DNA of 64,000 bases from Bacillus mobilis (GCF_001884045.1 NZ_MACF01000105.1:1-64000), one strand, 5' to 3'; counted from the first letter of the stretch, positions 54,234-63,761 are shown. The notes: generated by a model not told the origin, from the letters alone. A program made the numbers and translations.

Positions 54234-55283
54234 TTATTTCATCATCTGCTTAATCAATTCACGATTTCTCTTCTTAAATACTTCATTATGCGAAGAAACC
54301 ATTCCATACTCGCTTGCATCTGGTTGAATAAATTGTTTCGCTTTATTTACAGCATTTCCAGCATCTTGGAACGCTCCCGCAATTAAGTGTAATTTCCCTT
54401 CATGTTTTAAAATATCTCCCGCAGCATATAATCCATCTACTGAAGACTCACTATTTGCATTACCTGCAATATAATAATTATCTATAATGGCAACGTCTAA
54501 CTCACTATTTTCTAATAATGTAATGTCACGCTCATATCCATGATTAATAATCACTTCATCAATAGGTAAATGGGCAACTTCACCTGTCTCGTGATTTGTT
54601 AATTCTACATATTCAATTGCTTCATGATTATCACCAGCAATTAATTTTGTAATAGAGGTATTAAAGAAACACTCCGCTGAGCTGTTCATAAGTTGCTTCA
54701 CTTGTGCTTCATGACCAGATAATTCTTCTTTTCTATATGTTAAATAAACTTTTTTCGCAATTGGTTCTAACTCATTTGCCCAATCAATTGCAGAGTTACC
54801 TCCGCCTGAAATAATGACCGTTTTATCTTTGAAACGTTTTAAAGATTTAACTGTATAATTTAAGTTTGATACTTCAAATCGCTCCGCACCTTCAATTGAT
54901 AACTTTTGTGGATTCAATATACCGCTTCCAGTTGCAACGATCACTGTTTTTGAAAAGTGTTCTTCTCCATTGCTCGCCTTTAACGTAAAAGTGCCATCTT
55001 CATTACGAATAATCGATTCTATTTTTGTATTTACTACCACTTCAGGCTGAAATGTTAACCCTTGTTGTACCAGTTGCTCAATTAATTTTTCACCAGTAAC
55101 CGGTAATAACCCGCCAATATCCCAAATCATTTTCTCCGGATAAACATGTATTTTTCCACCTAACTGTGGTTGAAATTCTATTATTTTCGTTTTCATCTCT
55201 CTGAGTCCACTATAAAAAGCTGAATAAAGCCCTGCAGGTCCCCCGCCTATCACGGTTACATCAAACAATTCTTCTCTATCCAT
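54234..55283 (-). CDS. Ferredoxin/flavodoxin-NADP reductase, thioredoxin-reductase-like type
   Basis: A 349-residue FAD/NADPH flavoprotein of the YumC/YcgT class: FAD site VIGGGPAGLYSAFYSG, NADPH site VIISGGGNSAIDWA, C-terminal FAD site YAAGDILKHEGK. The redox CxxC of thioredoxin reductases is absent, as in ferredoxin-NADP reductases. Fur boxes upstream and the divergent siderophore operon suggest a role in reductive iron release or flavodoxin reduction under iron limitation. Confidence 0.9.
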   Translation of the reverse strand: MDREELFDVTVIGGGPAGLYSAFYSGLREMKTKIIEFQPQLGGKIHVYPEKMIWDIGGLLPVTGEKLIEQLVQQGLTFQPEVVVNTKIESIIRNEDGTFTLKASNGEEHFSKTVIVATGSGILNPQKLSIEGAERFEVSNLNYTVKSLKRFKDKTVIISGGGNSAIDWANELEPIAKKVYLTYRKEELSGHEAQVKQLMNSSAECFFNTSITKLIAGDNHEAIEYVELTNHETGEVAHLPIDEVIINHGYERDITLLENSELDVAIIDNYYIAGNANSESSVDGLYAAGDILKHEGKLHLIAGAFQDAGNAVNKAKQFIQPDASEYGMVSSHNEVFKKRNRELIKQMMK

Positions 55284-55311
55284 TCACCTTCACTCCTCAG
55301 CTACTAATAAT

Positions 55312-55326
55312 TGATTATCATTCTCA
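55312..55326. promoter_or_regulatory. Fur box, imperfect
   Basis: TGATTATCATTCTCA matches the 7-1-7 Fur consensus TGATAATNATTATCA at 13 of 15 positions. It lies about 30 bases before the reductase start. Confidence 0.7.
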
Positions 55327-55371
55327 ATAAAATATAACCTGTTTCCGCAAATTTTACAATCAAAATTACTA

Positions 55372-55400
55372 TTGACAATACACCTATATAAAATTATATT
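55372..55400 (+). promoter_or_regulatory. Sigma-A promoter of the siderophore uptake operon
   Basis: TTGACA (55372-55377), a 17-bp spacer and TATATT (55395-55400). The predicted start is just before the Fur box at 55418, so repression would block the initially transcribed region. Confidence 0.65.
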
Positions 55401-55417
55401 ATTTAAAGAATCAATAG

Positions 55418-55432
55418 TGATAATCATTATCA
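55418..55432. promoter_or_regulatory. Fur box, perfect
   Basis: TGATAATCATTATCA is a perfect 7-1-7 match. It lies between the divergent reductase and siderophore genes and can control both. Confidence 0.92.
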
Positions 55433-55614
55433 TTTTGTTAATAATTAGCAAATTTGAGATTACATCTTCTTTCATTAATATGGTTAATACTATATTGTAA
55501 AATCTCGTATTCAAGATTATTAATGCATATTTTGTATTACCACTACTCTTTCAAAAGATTACAGTTAAACAAATTATTGTATACACATATCATCTATGTT
55601 AAAGGAGAAAGACG

Positions 55615-56532
55615 ATGAAAAAGTTATTTATTTCACTAACAGTTCTTTTCGTTCTTGTTATGAGCGCTTGTAGCAATGGCTCTACAGACAAAAAGAACGA
55701 TGCAAAAGGTAGTAAATCAGAAACAATTACATACCAATCTGAAAATGGTAAAGTAGAAGTTCCTGCAAATCCAAAACGCGTTGTTGTTTTATCATCATTC
55801 GCTGGTAACGTAATGTCATTAGGAGTAAATCTTGTTGGGGTAGATTCATGGTCTAAACAAAACCCACGTTTTGATAGTAAACTGAAAGATGTTGCTGAAG
55901 TATCAGATGAAAACGTTGAAAAAATCGCTGAACTAAATCCAGATTTAATCATTGGTTTATCAAATATTAAAAATGTTGATAAGTTAAAGAAAATCGCTCC
56001 TACTGTAACATACACTTACGGAAAAGTTGATTACTTAACACAGCATTTAGAAATCGGTAAGTTATTAAACAAAGAAAAAGAAGCAAAAACTTGGGTTGAT
56101 GACTTCAAGAAACGTGCACAAGACGCTGGTAAAGAAATTAAAGCAAAAATCGGTGAAGATGCAACAGTTTCTGTTGTAGAAAACTTCAACAAACAGCTTT
56201 ATGTATACGGCGAAAACTGGGGCCGTGGAACAGAAATTCTGTACCAAGAAATGAAATTAAAAATGCCTGAAAAAGTAAAAGAAAAAGCATTAAAAGAAGG
56301 TTACTACGCATTATCTACTGAGGTATTACCTGAGTTTGCTGGTGATTACTTAATCGTAAGTAAAAACAAAGATACTGATAACTCATTCCAAGAGACAGAA
56401 TCATATAAAAACATCCCAGCAGTAAAAAATAATCGCGTATACGAAGCAAACATGATGGAATTCTATTTCAATGATCCACTTACATTAGACTTCCAACTAG
56501 ACTTCTTCAAGAAGAGCTTTCTTGGTAAATAA
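55615..56532 (+). CDS. Iron-siderophore binding lipoprotein
   Basis: A 305-residue lipoprotein with lipobox VMSAC and a class III binding-protein fold: VPANPKRVVVLSSFAGNVMSLG, GVDSWSKQ, KIAELNPDLIIGLS. By position and type it resembles YxeB of B. cereus, a ferrioxamine/iron-exchange receptor, but the ligand cannot be read from sequence. AAAGGAGAA precedes the ATG. It is followed by a partial terminator and two permease genes, but no ATPase. Confidence 0.9.
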   Translation: MKKLFISLTVLFVLVMSACSNGSTDKKNDAKGSKSETITYQSENGKVEVPANPKRVVVLSSFAGNVMSLGVNLVGVDSWSKQNPRFDSKLKDVAEVSDENVEKIAELNPDLIIGLSNIKNVDKLKKIAPTVTYTYGKVDYLTQHLEIGKLLNKEKEAKTWVDDFKKRAQDAGKEIKAKIGEDATVSVVENFNKQLYVYGENWGRGTEILYQEMKLKMPEKVKEKALKEGYYALSTEVLPEFAGDYLIVSKNKDTDNSFQETESYKNIPAVKNNRVYEANMMEFYFNDPLTLDFQLDFFKKSFLGK

Positions 56533-56539
56533 TACAAAC

Positions 56540-56570
56540 ATGAGGAATTCTTAAATTAAGAATTCCTCTT
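56540..56570 (+). terminator. Intra-operon hairpin between binding protein and permease
   Basis: GAGGAATTCTTA (56542-56553) and TAAGAATTCCTC (56557-56568) form a strong stem with a weak T-tract (TTCCTTTATT). It probably lowers permease relative to binding-protein expression. Confidence 0.7.
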
Positions 56571-56580
56571 CCTTTATTCT

Positions 56581-57621
56581 ATGAACAGAAAAGATGTGAA
56601 ACGAATGACAAAAGATCACGACAATCCACGTTCTATAGCTTTTACATACAAACTCATTTTGAGCATAATTGCATTCTTTCTTATTTTTATGGTGGCAATG
56701 GTATTAGGGGCTGCCGATACTTCAATAAAAGATGTATGGTTAGCGCTCACTTCTTCTGCTAAAGGGGACAAAATATCTATTATTCGAGAAATTCGTTTAC
56801 CACGTGAAGTAGCTGCAATTTTTGTAGGAGCTGGACTTGCTGTTTCTGGAGCAATTATGCAAGGGTTAACACGAAATCCACTTGCAGATCCTGGACTATT
56901 AGGATTATCTGGTGGAGCAAATGCTGCGCTTGCACTGACACTTGCTTTCAATCCTTCCATCAGCTATCTTTACTTAACATTTGCTTGCTTTATCGGTGCT
57001 GCAATTGGCGCAATTATGGTATTTGGAATTGGTATGGTGAAAAAAGGCGGGCTGTCCCCTCTTCGAATTGTATTAGCTGGTGCTGCCGTTTCAGCATTTC
57101 TACTCGCAATTTCAGAAGGAGTCGGCATTTACTTCAAAATTTCACAAGAGGTATCACTTTGGACTGCTGGGGGCGTAATTGGAACAACTTGGGGCCAATT
57201 GAAAATTATTATTCCAGTCATTTCAATTAGTATCTTCATCGCTATCTTACTAGCAAAAAAATTGACAGTTCTTAGTTTCAGTGAAGAAGTGGCTATTGGA
57301 CTAGGCCAAAAAATTATTGTTATTAAAACCATTCTATTTATCATTATTATCTTACTTGCTGGTGCATCTGTAGCGCTTGTCGGAAATATGGCATTTATCG
57401 GTTTAATGGTGCCTCATATGGTACGTCCAATTGTTGGGCCGGACTACCGTTTTGTTATACCGATGTCAGCAATTACTGGAGCTTCCTTTATGCTACTTGC
57501 AGATACAGTCGGACGTACTATTAACGCTCCGTACGAAACACCAGTTGCCGCTATTGTCGCAATTGTAGGATTGCCATTCTTCCTATTCGTTGTACGTAAA
57601 GGAGGAAAAACATTCTCATGA
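56581..57621 (+). CDS. FecCD-type siderophore ABC permease, subunit 1
   Basis: A 346-residue permease of the FecCD family with about nine to ten spans and the family block RLPREVAAIFVGAGLAVSGA, MQGLTRNPLADPGLLGLSGG. The start is uncertain: ATG 56581 has no ribosome binding site, and ATG 56605 or GTG 56596 are alternatives. Its end overlaps the next gene by four bases. It pairs with the second permease. Confidence 0.9.
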   Translation: MNRKDVKRMTKDHDNPRSIAFTYKLILSIIAFFLIFMVAMVLGAADTSIKDVWLALTSSAKGDKISIIREIRLPREVAAIFVGAGLAVSGAIMQGLTRNPLADPGLLGLSGGANAALALTLAFNPSISYLYLTFACFIGAAIGAIMVFGIGMVKKGGLSPLRIVLAGAAVSAFLLAISEGVGIYFKISQEVSLWTAGGVIGTTWGQLKIIIPVISISIFIAILLAKKLTVLSFSEEVAIGLGQKIIVIKTILFIIIILLAGASVALVGNMAFIGLMVPHMVRPIVGPDYRFVIPMSAITGASFMLLADTVGRTINAPYETPVAAIVAIVGLPFFLFVVRKGGKTFS

Positions 57622-58625
57622 TGCAATCTATTCTAAGAAAACAACGTCTTATTATACTCGCTTTACTAATACTGACCATCACCACCATTGTAGTTGGAAT
57701 GGGGCTTGGTTCAGCATCTTTATCTTATGATCGACTACTCCCAACATTAATGGGACAAGGGACTTTTAAAGAGGAGTTTGTTTTATACTCTTTACGACTA
57801 CCTAGAATTATTATTACATTATTAGCTGGTATGGCTCTCGCTTTATCAGGTGCTATCCTGCAAGGTATTACCCGAAATGATTTAGCGGAACCTGGTATTC
57901 TCGGAATCAACTCCGGGGCTGGTGTTGCTGTTGCTATTTTCTTTTTATACTTTCCAATAGATGTAGGTTCATTTCTTTACTTACTACCTGTCGTTGGATT
58001 TATCGGCGCATTTCTGACAGCTGTTCTAATTTACGTATTTTCTTATAGTAAATCAACTGGACTTCAGCCAATCCGACTAACATTAACTGGTATTGGTTTT
58101 TCATTTGCACTATCTGGAATGATGATTGTCCTTATTTCATCCGCTGATCGTATGAAAGTGGACTTTATCGCCAAATGGATTGCCGGAAATATTTGGGGAG
58201 ATGACTGGGTCTTCGTTTTAGCAATGCTCCCATGGTTAATCGTATTAATTCCGTTCGTTTTCTATAAAGCAAATCGATTAAACATTCTAGCATTAAACGA
58301 ACCAGTCGCAATCGGCGTTGGAATTGAAATTGAAAAAGAACGCAGATACTTATTAGTTGCAGCCGTTGCGCTTGCTGCTGCAGCTGTTTCCGTAACAGGA
58401 GGAATTAGCTTTGTCGGACTAATGGCTCCTCATATCGCAAAATCTTTAGTAGGTCCAAGACATCAAATTTTCATGCCTATCGCCCTTTTAATCGGCGGAT
58501 GGCTATTGCTATTAGCAGACACAATCGGACGTAATATCGTCGATCCTAACGGTATTCCAGCTGGTATTGTCGTTGCTTTAATTGGCGCTCCTTACTTTAT
58601 GTATTTGTTGCTTAAAAAGGCGTAA
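57618..58625 (+). CDS. FecCD-type siderophore ABC permease, subunit 2
   Basis: A 335-residue FecCD permease with RLPRIIITLLAGMALALSGA, LQGITRNDLAEPGILGINSG and GLMAPHIAKSLVGPRHQIF. It starts in ATGA overlap with subunit 1 (a second ATG follows at once), with AAAGGAGG upstream. No ATPase gene lies in the operon; an ATPase from elsewhere (FhuC-like) must serve it. Confidence 0.92.
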   Translation: MMQSILRKQRLIILALLILTITTIVVGMGLGSASLSYDRLLPTLMGQGTFKEEFVLYSLRLPRIIITLLAGMALALSGAILQGITRNDLAEPGILGINSGAGVAVAIFFLYFPIDVGSFLYLLPVVGFIGAFLTAVLIYVFSYSKSTGLQPIRLTLTGIGFSFALSGMMIVLISSADRMKVDFIAKWIAGNIWGDDWVFVLAMLPWLIVLIPFVFYKANRLNILALNEPVAIGVGIEIEKERRYLLVAAVALAAAAVSVTGGISFVGLMAPHIAKSLVGPRHQIFMPIALLIGGWLLLLADTIGRNIVDPNGIPAGIVVALIGAPYFMYLLLKKA

Positions 58626-58664
58626 GAAACACCCTCAAGATTTTTTCTTGAGGGTGTTTTTTAT
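58625..58664. terminator. Bidirectional terminator
   Basis: AAACACCCTCAAG (58627-58639) and CTTGAGGGTGTTT (58647-58659) surround a T-rich loop and are followed by TTTAT. Confidence 0.88.
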
Positions 58665-58674
58665 CTCCAGTATT

Positions 58675-60903
58675 TTATTCACTTTTATACATATCAACAC
58701 GTTTTACAAAACCATCAGCGACACTGAAATAGATAGCGTAACCCTCCTTGCGATATACAAGGGCATCACTATCTATCCCTTCTTCTATTCCATATGGTTC
58801 ACCTAACCAACTCTTTAACTCATTTACAGGGATATTCATATACAACCAAATTCTTTTAACTTTTGAAGGAAACATATCGAGATTGTAATCACCATAAGTA
58901 ACAGTAGTAGGTGCATCACAAGCTGTACACTCCGCTCCCTGTAAAGCATCAGGTGTACCAAATTCTTGTTTCACTGCAGATTGCTCTTTTCCAATTACAT
59001 TCAATCCAAATGGCCCTAATTTTCCATCCATTAAAGCTATTTCTAGAATCTGTTTTAGTTCTTGCTTTGTTTTAACTTTGAAATTATAAGAAGAACCAGC
59101 GCTATCATTTACCGAGATTGATGGAATTGAGGCATCTACTTCTGGTTCCTTCGCAAGAGTAGTATTCTCTTGAGGAGAACTCTGCTCTCCATTACTACGC
59201 CATACTATTTTATCTCCATGCCAGGCACTATTGTTATCCTCTTTCATCAAGTACATTCCACTTATACCAAACAGCATCAATGTAACCATACCAAGTGGAA
59301 TATACATTCTTTTATCTTGTGTTATAACCTTTATCAAATCTTTCATCTTATCAAAGGCATTTGAAAGTCTTTCGTTAGTTGTACAAGCGAGTAAATATTT
59401 ATAGAAAGAGTCCCATCCCTGTGTCTTTTTATACAATCTTTTCAAACTAATCATAACAGCGAATGGTACCTCTTCATTTTGTGATATCCGGTAAAAAGAA
59501 TTTATTTTCTGACGCTTCGATTTCATAAATCGAGCAAGTAAAATAGCAAGGTATTGAGAAGAGCTAAACTCTTTTAATTCTTCACCAGGATATAAATCAT
59601 GCTTATCTTTTCGTTTAACCATATTCATTTCATAGTCCAAAATCAGATTTAATTTTTGATTCTCTTTCAAACCATGATGCAAAAATTTCATTATAAACTC
59701 AGTCTTTGTCGTCAACCCTAAATTCCTAAGATCATGGTCATGAACTACCATCGGTAATTGTTTAAACAACTCTGCCGTAAAGGTGATAAAAGTATCCTTT
59801 TCTTTTTCGTATAGCTCTAACGATTTACACATAAGCGCTGCAAATTTTAATAAGTTCGCATAATATTTAATACTTTTCCCATTCTTGATAATCGTTCGTT
59901 CCATAACTGGATACTCGCTCACATGTTGATAAAACTGATTAGATACTTTAATTGCTTGATTGATTTTTCGTTGCTTTAATAACAACTGTATATGAGAAAT
60001 CGTTTCTGTAGCCCATGTTATTACCTGTCCTTGTTCTTCTTTAATTAATTGCAATTTATAAACATTATCTTGCAAATATAACTTTTGAAATTCTATGCCA
60101 CTCTTTTTTAGCTGTTTATTAACAGTTACAAATGCACCACCATATAAACTCAATTGGACGTACTTATAATGGGTTTTTAATTGTTCCAGATCCACCTTCA
60201 ATTGTCCATTGTATTTCTCCCACATTTGTCGTACATTCTCTTGCGCGTTTACTATTTTTAAAGCATCTGGGTCTAATAGTTTTGCAAGACCTTTAACCAA
60301 GAGGGAGCCTCCAAACCCCATAACTAACGATGCCATTATTTGTGATACAAGCTGTACAAATTTTTTCCCTGGAAGCCTACTTTGTATATCACTTACTAAT
60401 TCTGTATATTGCGTATATGCCTCATAGTAATTTTGAAAATTTTTAATCGTGGTATCCATTGAAAGGTTCATTTTTTTCTTTAAATCTTCAAAAACATTAC
60501 CCGTAAAATATAATTTCTTAAATAAATGTCCATGCTGATTTTTTGATATCTCTTCAATAAAATCATAATAACCCTTACCTAAATGTGGAAAACCCAACAT
60601 TCCCTTTAACTCATCTCTGATTTCCCCTACATGAGTTAGTTGAAAAAAACGGGTAATACACTGTGAATACACTTCTTTATTATCCGGATTCCGCAAGGGC
60701 TTTGAGACTTCTTCTTCTAACATTTCATTCCGTTTCTCAATACGATCATAAATTTTTTGGAAAAAAGCCTCCCCTATCCTCTCTACAAAAGATTCAATTT
60801 CTTCTGCAACATCGTAAGTAAGTTGTTCATATAATTGCTTTTTGGTTTCTAAATACAGCTCTGCTGGATCATCAGCTTGCTCTTTTTCTTTTATATAACT
60901 CAA
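58675..60903 (-). CDS. Unrecognised single-span membrane protein, possible DUF4309-like outer domain (742 aa)
   Basis: A long helical N-terminal part (about 1-530), with an amphipathic or hydrophobic patch at about 185-210 (IMASLVMGFGGSLLVKGLAKLL-like), is followed by one clear span at about 533-553 (MYIPLGMVTLMLFGISGMYL). The 189-residue C-terminus would then lie outside. That end (LKQILEIALMDGKLGPFGLN, EFGTPDA, YGDYNLDMFPSKVKRIWL, WLGEP) resembles YjgB/DUF4309-type domains by eye and has a CTAC cysteine pair. Its start overlaps the stop of the 141-codon gene (ATGA). No function assigned. Confidence 0.8.
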   Translation of the reverse strand: MSYIKEKEQADDPAELYLETKKQLYEQLTYDVAEEIESFVERIGEAFFQKIYDRIEKRNEMLEEEVSKPLRNPDNKEVYSQCITRFFQLTHVGEIRDELKGMLGFPHLGKGYYDFIEEISKNQHGHLFKKLYFTGNVFEDLKKKMNLSMDTTIKNFQNYYEAYTQYTELVSDIQSRLPGKKFVQLVSQIMASLVMGFGGSLLVKGLAKLLDPDALKIVNAQENVRQMWEKYNGQLKVDLEQLKTHYKYVQLSLYGGAFVTVNKQLKKSGIEFQKLYLQDNVYKLQLIKEEQGQVITWATETISHIQLLLKQRKINQAIKVSNQFYQHVSEYPVMERTIIKNGKSIKYYANLLKFAALMCKSLELYEKEKDTFITFTAELFKQLPMVVHDHDLRNLGLTTKTEFIMKFLHHGLKENQKLNLILDYEMNMVKRKDKHDLYPGEELKEFSSSQYLAILLARFMKSKRQKINSFYRISQNEEVPFAVMISLKRLYKKTQGWDSFYKYLLACTTNERLSNAFDKMKDLIKVITQDKRMYIPLGMVTLMLFGISGMYLMKEDNNSAWHGDKIVWRSNGEQSSPQENTTLAKEPEVDASIPSISVNDSAGSSYNFKVKTKQELKQILEIALMDGKLGPFGLNVIGKEQSAVKQEFGTPDALQGAECTACDAPTTVTYGDYNLDMFPSKVKRIWLYMNIPVNELKSWLGEPYGIEEGIDSDALVYRKEGYAIYFSVADGFVKRVDMYKSE

Positions 60904-61325
60904 AACAGATTACCAAACAAATCCAACGCATCTATTCCATCTGCAGATGCCGATAAAATAGAACTCACATCCGTTATATCCACAGCATGATTCACTACAT
61001 CTAAAGCATCCAAATGAATAGTATCAATCGCACCTATATCTATATTCGGTGATGTAAATTCTGGACTTGTATCAATCTTCATTCCTTCTCCCAACGGATT
61101 CGAGTTCACATCATATAACTTTTCTCCCGTAGCTGTATTCATTGTTAATCCACCCGAACTATTAGGCTGGGTATACCCTATTACTCCTTCAAAATTATCA
61201 TGAAAATTTTCTCCACCATAAATATTTTGGGTAGAAGTAACCGTATGTCCATCTCCAAAATCAAAGGTCGTACCATCATATACATTCTCTTGAACGCGAG
61301 CAATTGTTTCTCCATGCCCATTCAT
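60900..61325 (-). CDS. Unrecognised acidic Gly/Asp-rich protein (141 aa)
   Basis: No family recognised. The first half is beta-rich with Gly/Asn/Asp turns (VYDGTTFDFGDGHTVTSTQN, IYGGENFHDNFEG). The second is very acidic and hydrophobic with repeated D-[IV]-D phrases (IDIGAIDTIHLDALDVVNHA, SADGIDALDLFGNLF). There is no signal peptide. Its start overlaps the stop of the 53-codon gene (TAATG), and its stop overlaps the 742-codon gene start (ATGA). This tight coupling suggests the products work together. Confidence 0.75.
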   Translation of the reverse strand: MNGHGETIARVQENVYDGTTFDFGDGHTVTSTQNIYGGENFHDNFEGVIGYTQPNSSGGLTMNTATGEKLYDVNSNPLGEGMKIDTSPEFTSPNIDIGAIDTIHLDALDVVNHAVDITDVSSILSASADGIDALDLFGNLF

Positions 61326-61486
61326 TATGATGCCCCCTCTCCAACTGGAGAGGGTTGATACGCCGCAATTACTTCACCGATTCTATCTCTTAAATCATAC
61401 CCGCCAGTCAAATTAGGTAAAATAATTTTTTCTTCCAAACTATCATTAGTAGACTGTATTCCTTGAAATAATTGATTCATTAACAT
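61325..61486 (-). CDS. Small first gene of the overlapping operon (53 aa)
   Basis: The frame starts MLMNQLFQGIQSTNDSLEEK, continues IILPNLTGGYDLRDRIGEVI and ends AAYQPSPVGEGAS. GGGGA lies about eight bases before the ATG; a second ATG two codons on is possible. It looks soluble. A -10-like TATAAT about 70 bases upstream (minus strand) is the only promoter hint. No family recognised; it is supported by coding-like composition and the TAATG overlap. Confidence 0.6.
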   Translation of the reverse strand: MLMNQLFQGIQSTNDSLEEKIILPNLTGGYDLRDRIGEVIAAYQPSPVGEGAS

Positions 61487-61773
61487 TTCACTATTCCCCA
61501 AATCCTCCCCATCCTTTCATCTTAATAATAGGATTTCGTTGATTTAATTATACGAAAAACAGGAATAAATATCCATTAGAAACATAGATACAGCTACGCT
61601 TTCTACCAAAAGTCTCCTCTGTAAATAACCAATATTTTACAGTTTTATTGTCTAACTAGTCTTAGTCCTTTTAGCCTTCTTAAGGTACTAGATAACGATA
61701 GGACTTTGATTTAACATTGGAATAATGTTATATTCTTATGTATTAAATTTACATTCGAAAGGGTTAATACTAC

Positions 61774-61944
61774 ATGAAAGCTATCGCTATTATTCTTATC
61801 TTAATTGGCATTTTCGGTATATTAATGGGCGGCATGATGTTCGGAGATATTGGTATTGCTGCAATTATTGGTTCATTAGCAGCCTTATTCTCTGGAATTG
61901 GTTTCTGGAAATTGGATGCTCAGCTAAAAAACATATCTAAGTGA
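61774..61944 (+). CDS. Small two-span membrane protein (56 aa)
   Basis: The frame begins MKAIAIILILIGIFGILMGG and continues MMFGDIGIAAIIGSLAALFS, ending KLDAQLKNISK. Two hydrophobic helices are separated by a Gly/Asp turn. GAAAGGG lies ten bases before the ATG and a terminator follows. The gap 61487-61773 shows only possible promoter sequence for the divergent genes. Function unknown. Confidence 0.7.
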   Translation: MKAIAIILILIGIFGILMGGMMFGDIGIAAIIGSLAALFSGIGFWKLDAQLKNISK

Positions 61945-61951
61945 TTGAAAA

Positions 61952-61993
61952 TCTAAAATAGCCGTGAATATACTTTCTTTCACGGCTATTTTT
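61952..61993. terminator. Bidirectional terminator
   Basis: AAATAGCCGTGAA (61957-61969) and TTCACGGCTATTT (61979-61991) are followed by TTTAA. Confidence 0.88.
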
Positions 61994-62009
61994 TAATCAA
62001 TAATTAACT

Positions 62010-62651
62010 TTACTGCTGCCCATATCCTTCAAACTTCTTCGCCAAATTCGCCATCTCATCTTCTGGCAATAGCTTCGGCTCTCCGACGCTTTTCGTTTGA
62101 TAATAAATTTGCGCACAAAACTCAATTTCTTCTGCAACAGTAAACGCCATTTTTATGTTATTTGCACCTGCAATTAAACCGTGGTTCTCAAGTAAAACGG
62201 CACGACGATCAATCATGCCCTCAAAAGCAGCATCTGCTAATTGCTTCGTACCAAATGTTTCATACGGTGCACAGCGTACATTCGGGCCTGCGAAAGCAAT
62301 TAAATACGATACTGCAGGAAGTTCCCATCCTAATGATGCAATCGTCTTTGCGTAAGGAGAATGTGTATGCACAAGCGCATTTATATCTTCACGCTTTCTA
62401 TAATAAATAAGGTGCATATCGAGCTCACTTGATGGTTTTCTCTCTCCCTCTACCACTTCACCATCTAAGTTTAATATAACTACATCCTCAGGTTTTGTTT
62501 CATAGTACTCTAAGCCACTTGGGCTAATGGCAACAAGACCTTGCTCGCGATTGAAAATACTAATATTGCCGCCTGTCCCCTTTGTTAAACCGCTAGAAAT
62601 CATTTTCTTTCCATACGCTACAATTTCTTCTCTTTCTTTTTGTAATAACAT
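62010..62651 (-). CDS. drdA: Class II aldolase of the 5-deoxyribose disposal pathway (DrdA-like)
   Basis: A 213-residue zinc aldolase of the fuculose/ribulose-phosphate type: GLTKGTGGNISI, ISPSGLEYYETKPEDVV, the zinc ligands in LVHTHSPYA, and LLENHGLIA. With the neighbouring isomerase and kinase genes it fits the drd pathway known from B. thuringiensis, where it cleaves 5-deoxyribulose 1-phosphate to DHAP and acetaldehyde. ATG at 62651 is six bases after AGGGGG; an ATG two codons earlier abuts that site. Confidence 0.88.
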   Translation of the reverse strand: MLLQKEREEIVAYGKKMISSGLTKGTGGNISIFNREQGLVAISPSGLEYYETKPEDVVILNLDGEVVEGERKPSSELDMHLIYYRKREDINALVHTHSPYAKTIASLGWELPAVSYLIAFAGPNVRCAPYETFGTKQLADAAFEGMIDRRAVLLENHGLIAGANNIKMAFTVAEEIEFCAQIYYQTKSVGEPKLLPEDEMANLAKKFEGYGQQ

Positions 62652-62705
62652 ATACATCCCCCTAAGTATGAAGCTTATGATGACTGCCTTTTTAACTCTA
62701 GCTAC

Positions 62706-63749
62706 TTATTGAAATAAACTTTTTAAGTTCTCCGTAAACGGTGCTTTTACAATCCCTTTTTCCGTAATAATCGCTGTTATATTTTCATGTGGCGTGACAT
62801 CAAATGCCGGATTATATACTTTACTTTCTTTCGGAGCAGAATATTGTCCGAAGCGATTAATCACTTCAGAAGCATCTCTTTCCTCGATCGGAATCTCTTT
62901 TCCTGTCGGTGTTTTTAAGTCGATTGTCGGTGTTGGTGCCGCTACATAAAACGGAATGTTGTAGTATTTCGCTAAAATAGATACGCCTAATGTCCCAATT
63001 TTATTTGCTACATCACCATTAGCTGCCACACGGTCGCACCCAACAATCACCGCATCAATCTTTCCTTGTGACATGACCATAGCTGCCATATTATCCGTAA
63101 TAACAGTAACATCAATCCCCGCTCGCTGTAGTTCTAATGCTGTTAACGTTGAACCTTGTAATCTAGGACGTGTTTCATCTGAATAGATTTTTAAGTCCCA
63201 TCCTTTTTCTTTCGCTAAGTACATTGGAGCTGTCGCAGTACCATACTTAGTCGTCGCTAATGCACCTGCATTACAATGTGTTAATACTCCCATTCCATCA
63301 TGGAATAATGTTAGTGCATGTTCTCCAATTTGACGGTTAATTTCTTCATCTTCTCTATGAATCTCTTTTGCCTCTTCTAGTAATCTATCTTTCAACTGGG
63401 CGATTGATAAGTGTGCGTTCTCTGTCGCGACTGCCTCCATTCTTTCAAGTGCCCAGAATAAATTTACTGCTGTCGGTCTTGATGTTGCTAAGTATGCACA
63501 TACCTTTTTTACTTCCTCTATCAATTCTTCCACCGTACTTTGAGTAACTTCCTTAGCTCCTAAATACACACCATAAGCTGCTGAAACACCAATCGCTGGC
63601 GCTCCTCTTACTTTCATTACTTGAATGGCATCCCACACACTTTCAGCTGTCCTGAAAGATTCATAGACAATCTCATTCGGTAGTAATGTTTGATCCAATA
63701 AAACTAAAGCATCATCTTTCCACTGAATTGGTATTAATTGTTCTTCCAT
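62706..63749 (-). CDS. drdI: 5-deoxyribose 1-phosphate isomerase, MtnA/eIF2B-like (DrdI-like)
   Basis: An aldose-ketose isomerase of 347 residues with [17 protein letters not shown], the catalytic cysteine in [15 protein letters not shown], and the catalytic Asp in [18 protein letters not shown]. These are the MtnA signatures (methylthioribose 1-phosphate isomerase). Next to a class II aldolase rather than mtn genes it is read as DrdI, acting on 5-deoxyribose 1-phosphate from radical-SAM by-products; it may also act on methylthioribose 1-phosphate. The second of two adjacent ATGs (63749) is better spaced from GGGGAG. Confidence 0.88.
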   Translation of the reverse strand: MEEQLIPIQWKDDALVLLDQTLLPNEIVYESFRTAESVWDAIQVMKVRGAPAIGVSAAYGVYLGAKEVTQSTVEELIEEVKKVCAYLATSRPTAVNLFWALERMEAVATENAHLSIAQLKDRLLEEAKEIHREDEEINRQIGEHALTLFHDGMGVLTHCNAGALATTKYGTATAPMYLAKEKGWDLKIYSDETRPRLQGSTLTALELQRAGIDVTVITDNMAAMVMSQGKIDAVIVGCDRVAANGDVANKIGTLGVSILAKYYNIPFYVAAPTPTIDLKTPTGKEIPIEERDASEVINRFGQYSAPKESKVYNPAFDVTPHENITAIITEKGIVKAPFTENLKSLFQ

Positions 63750-63761
63750 CATCTTCTCCCC

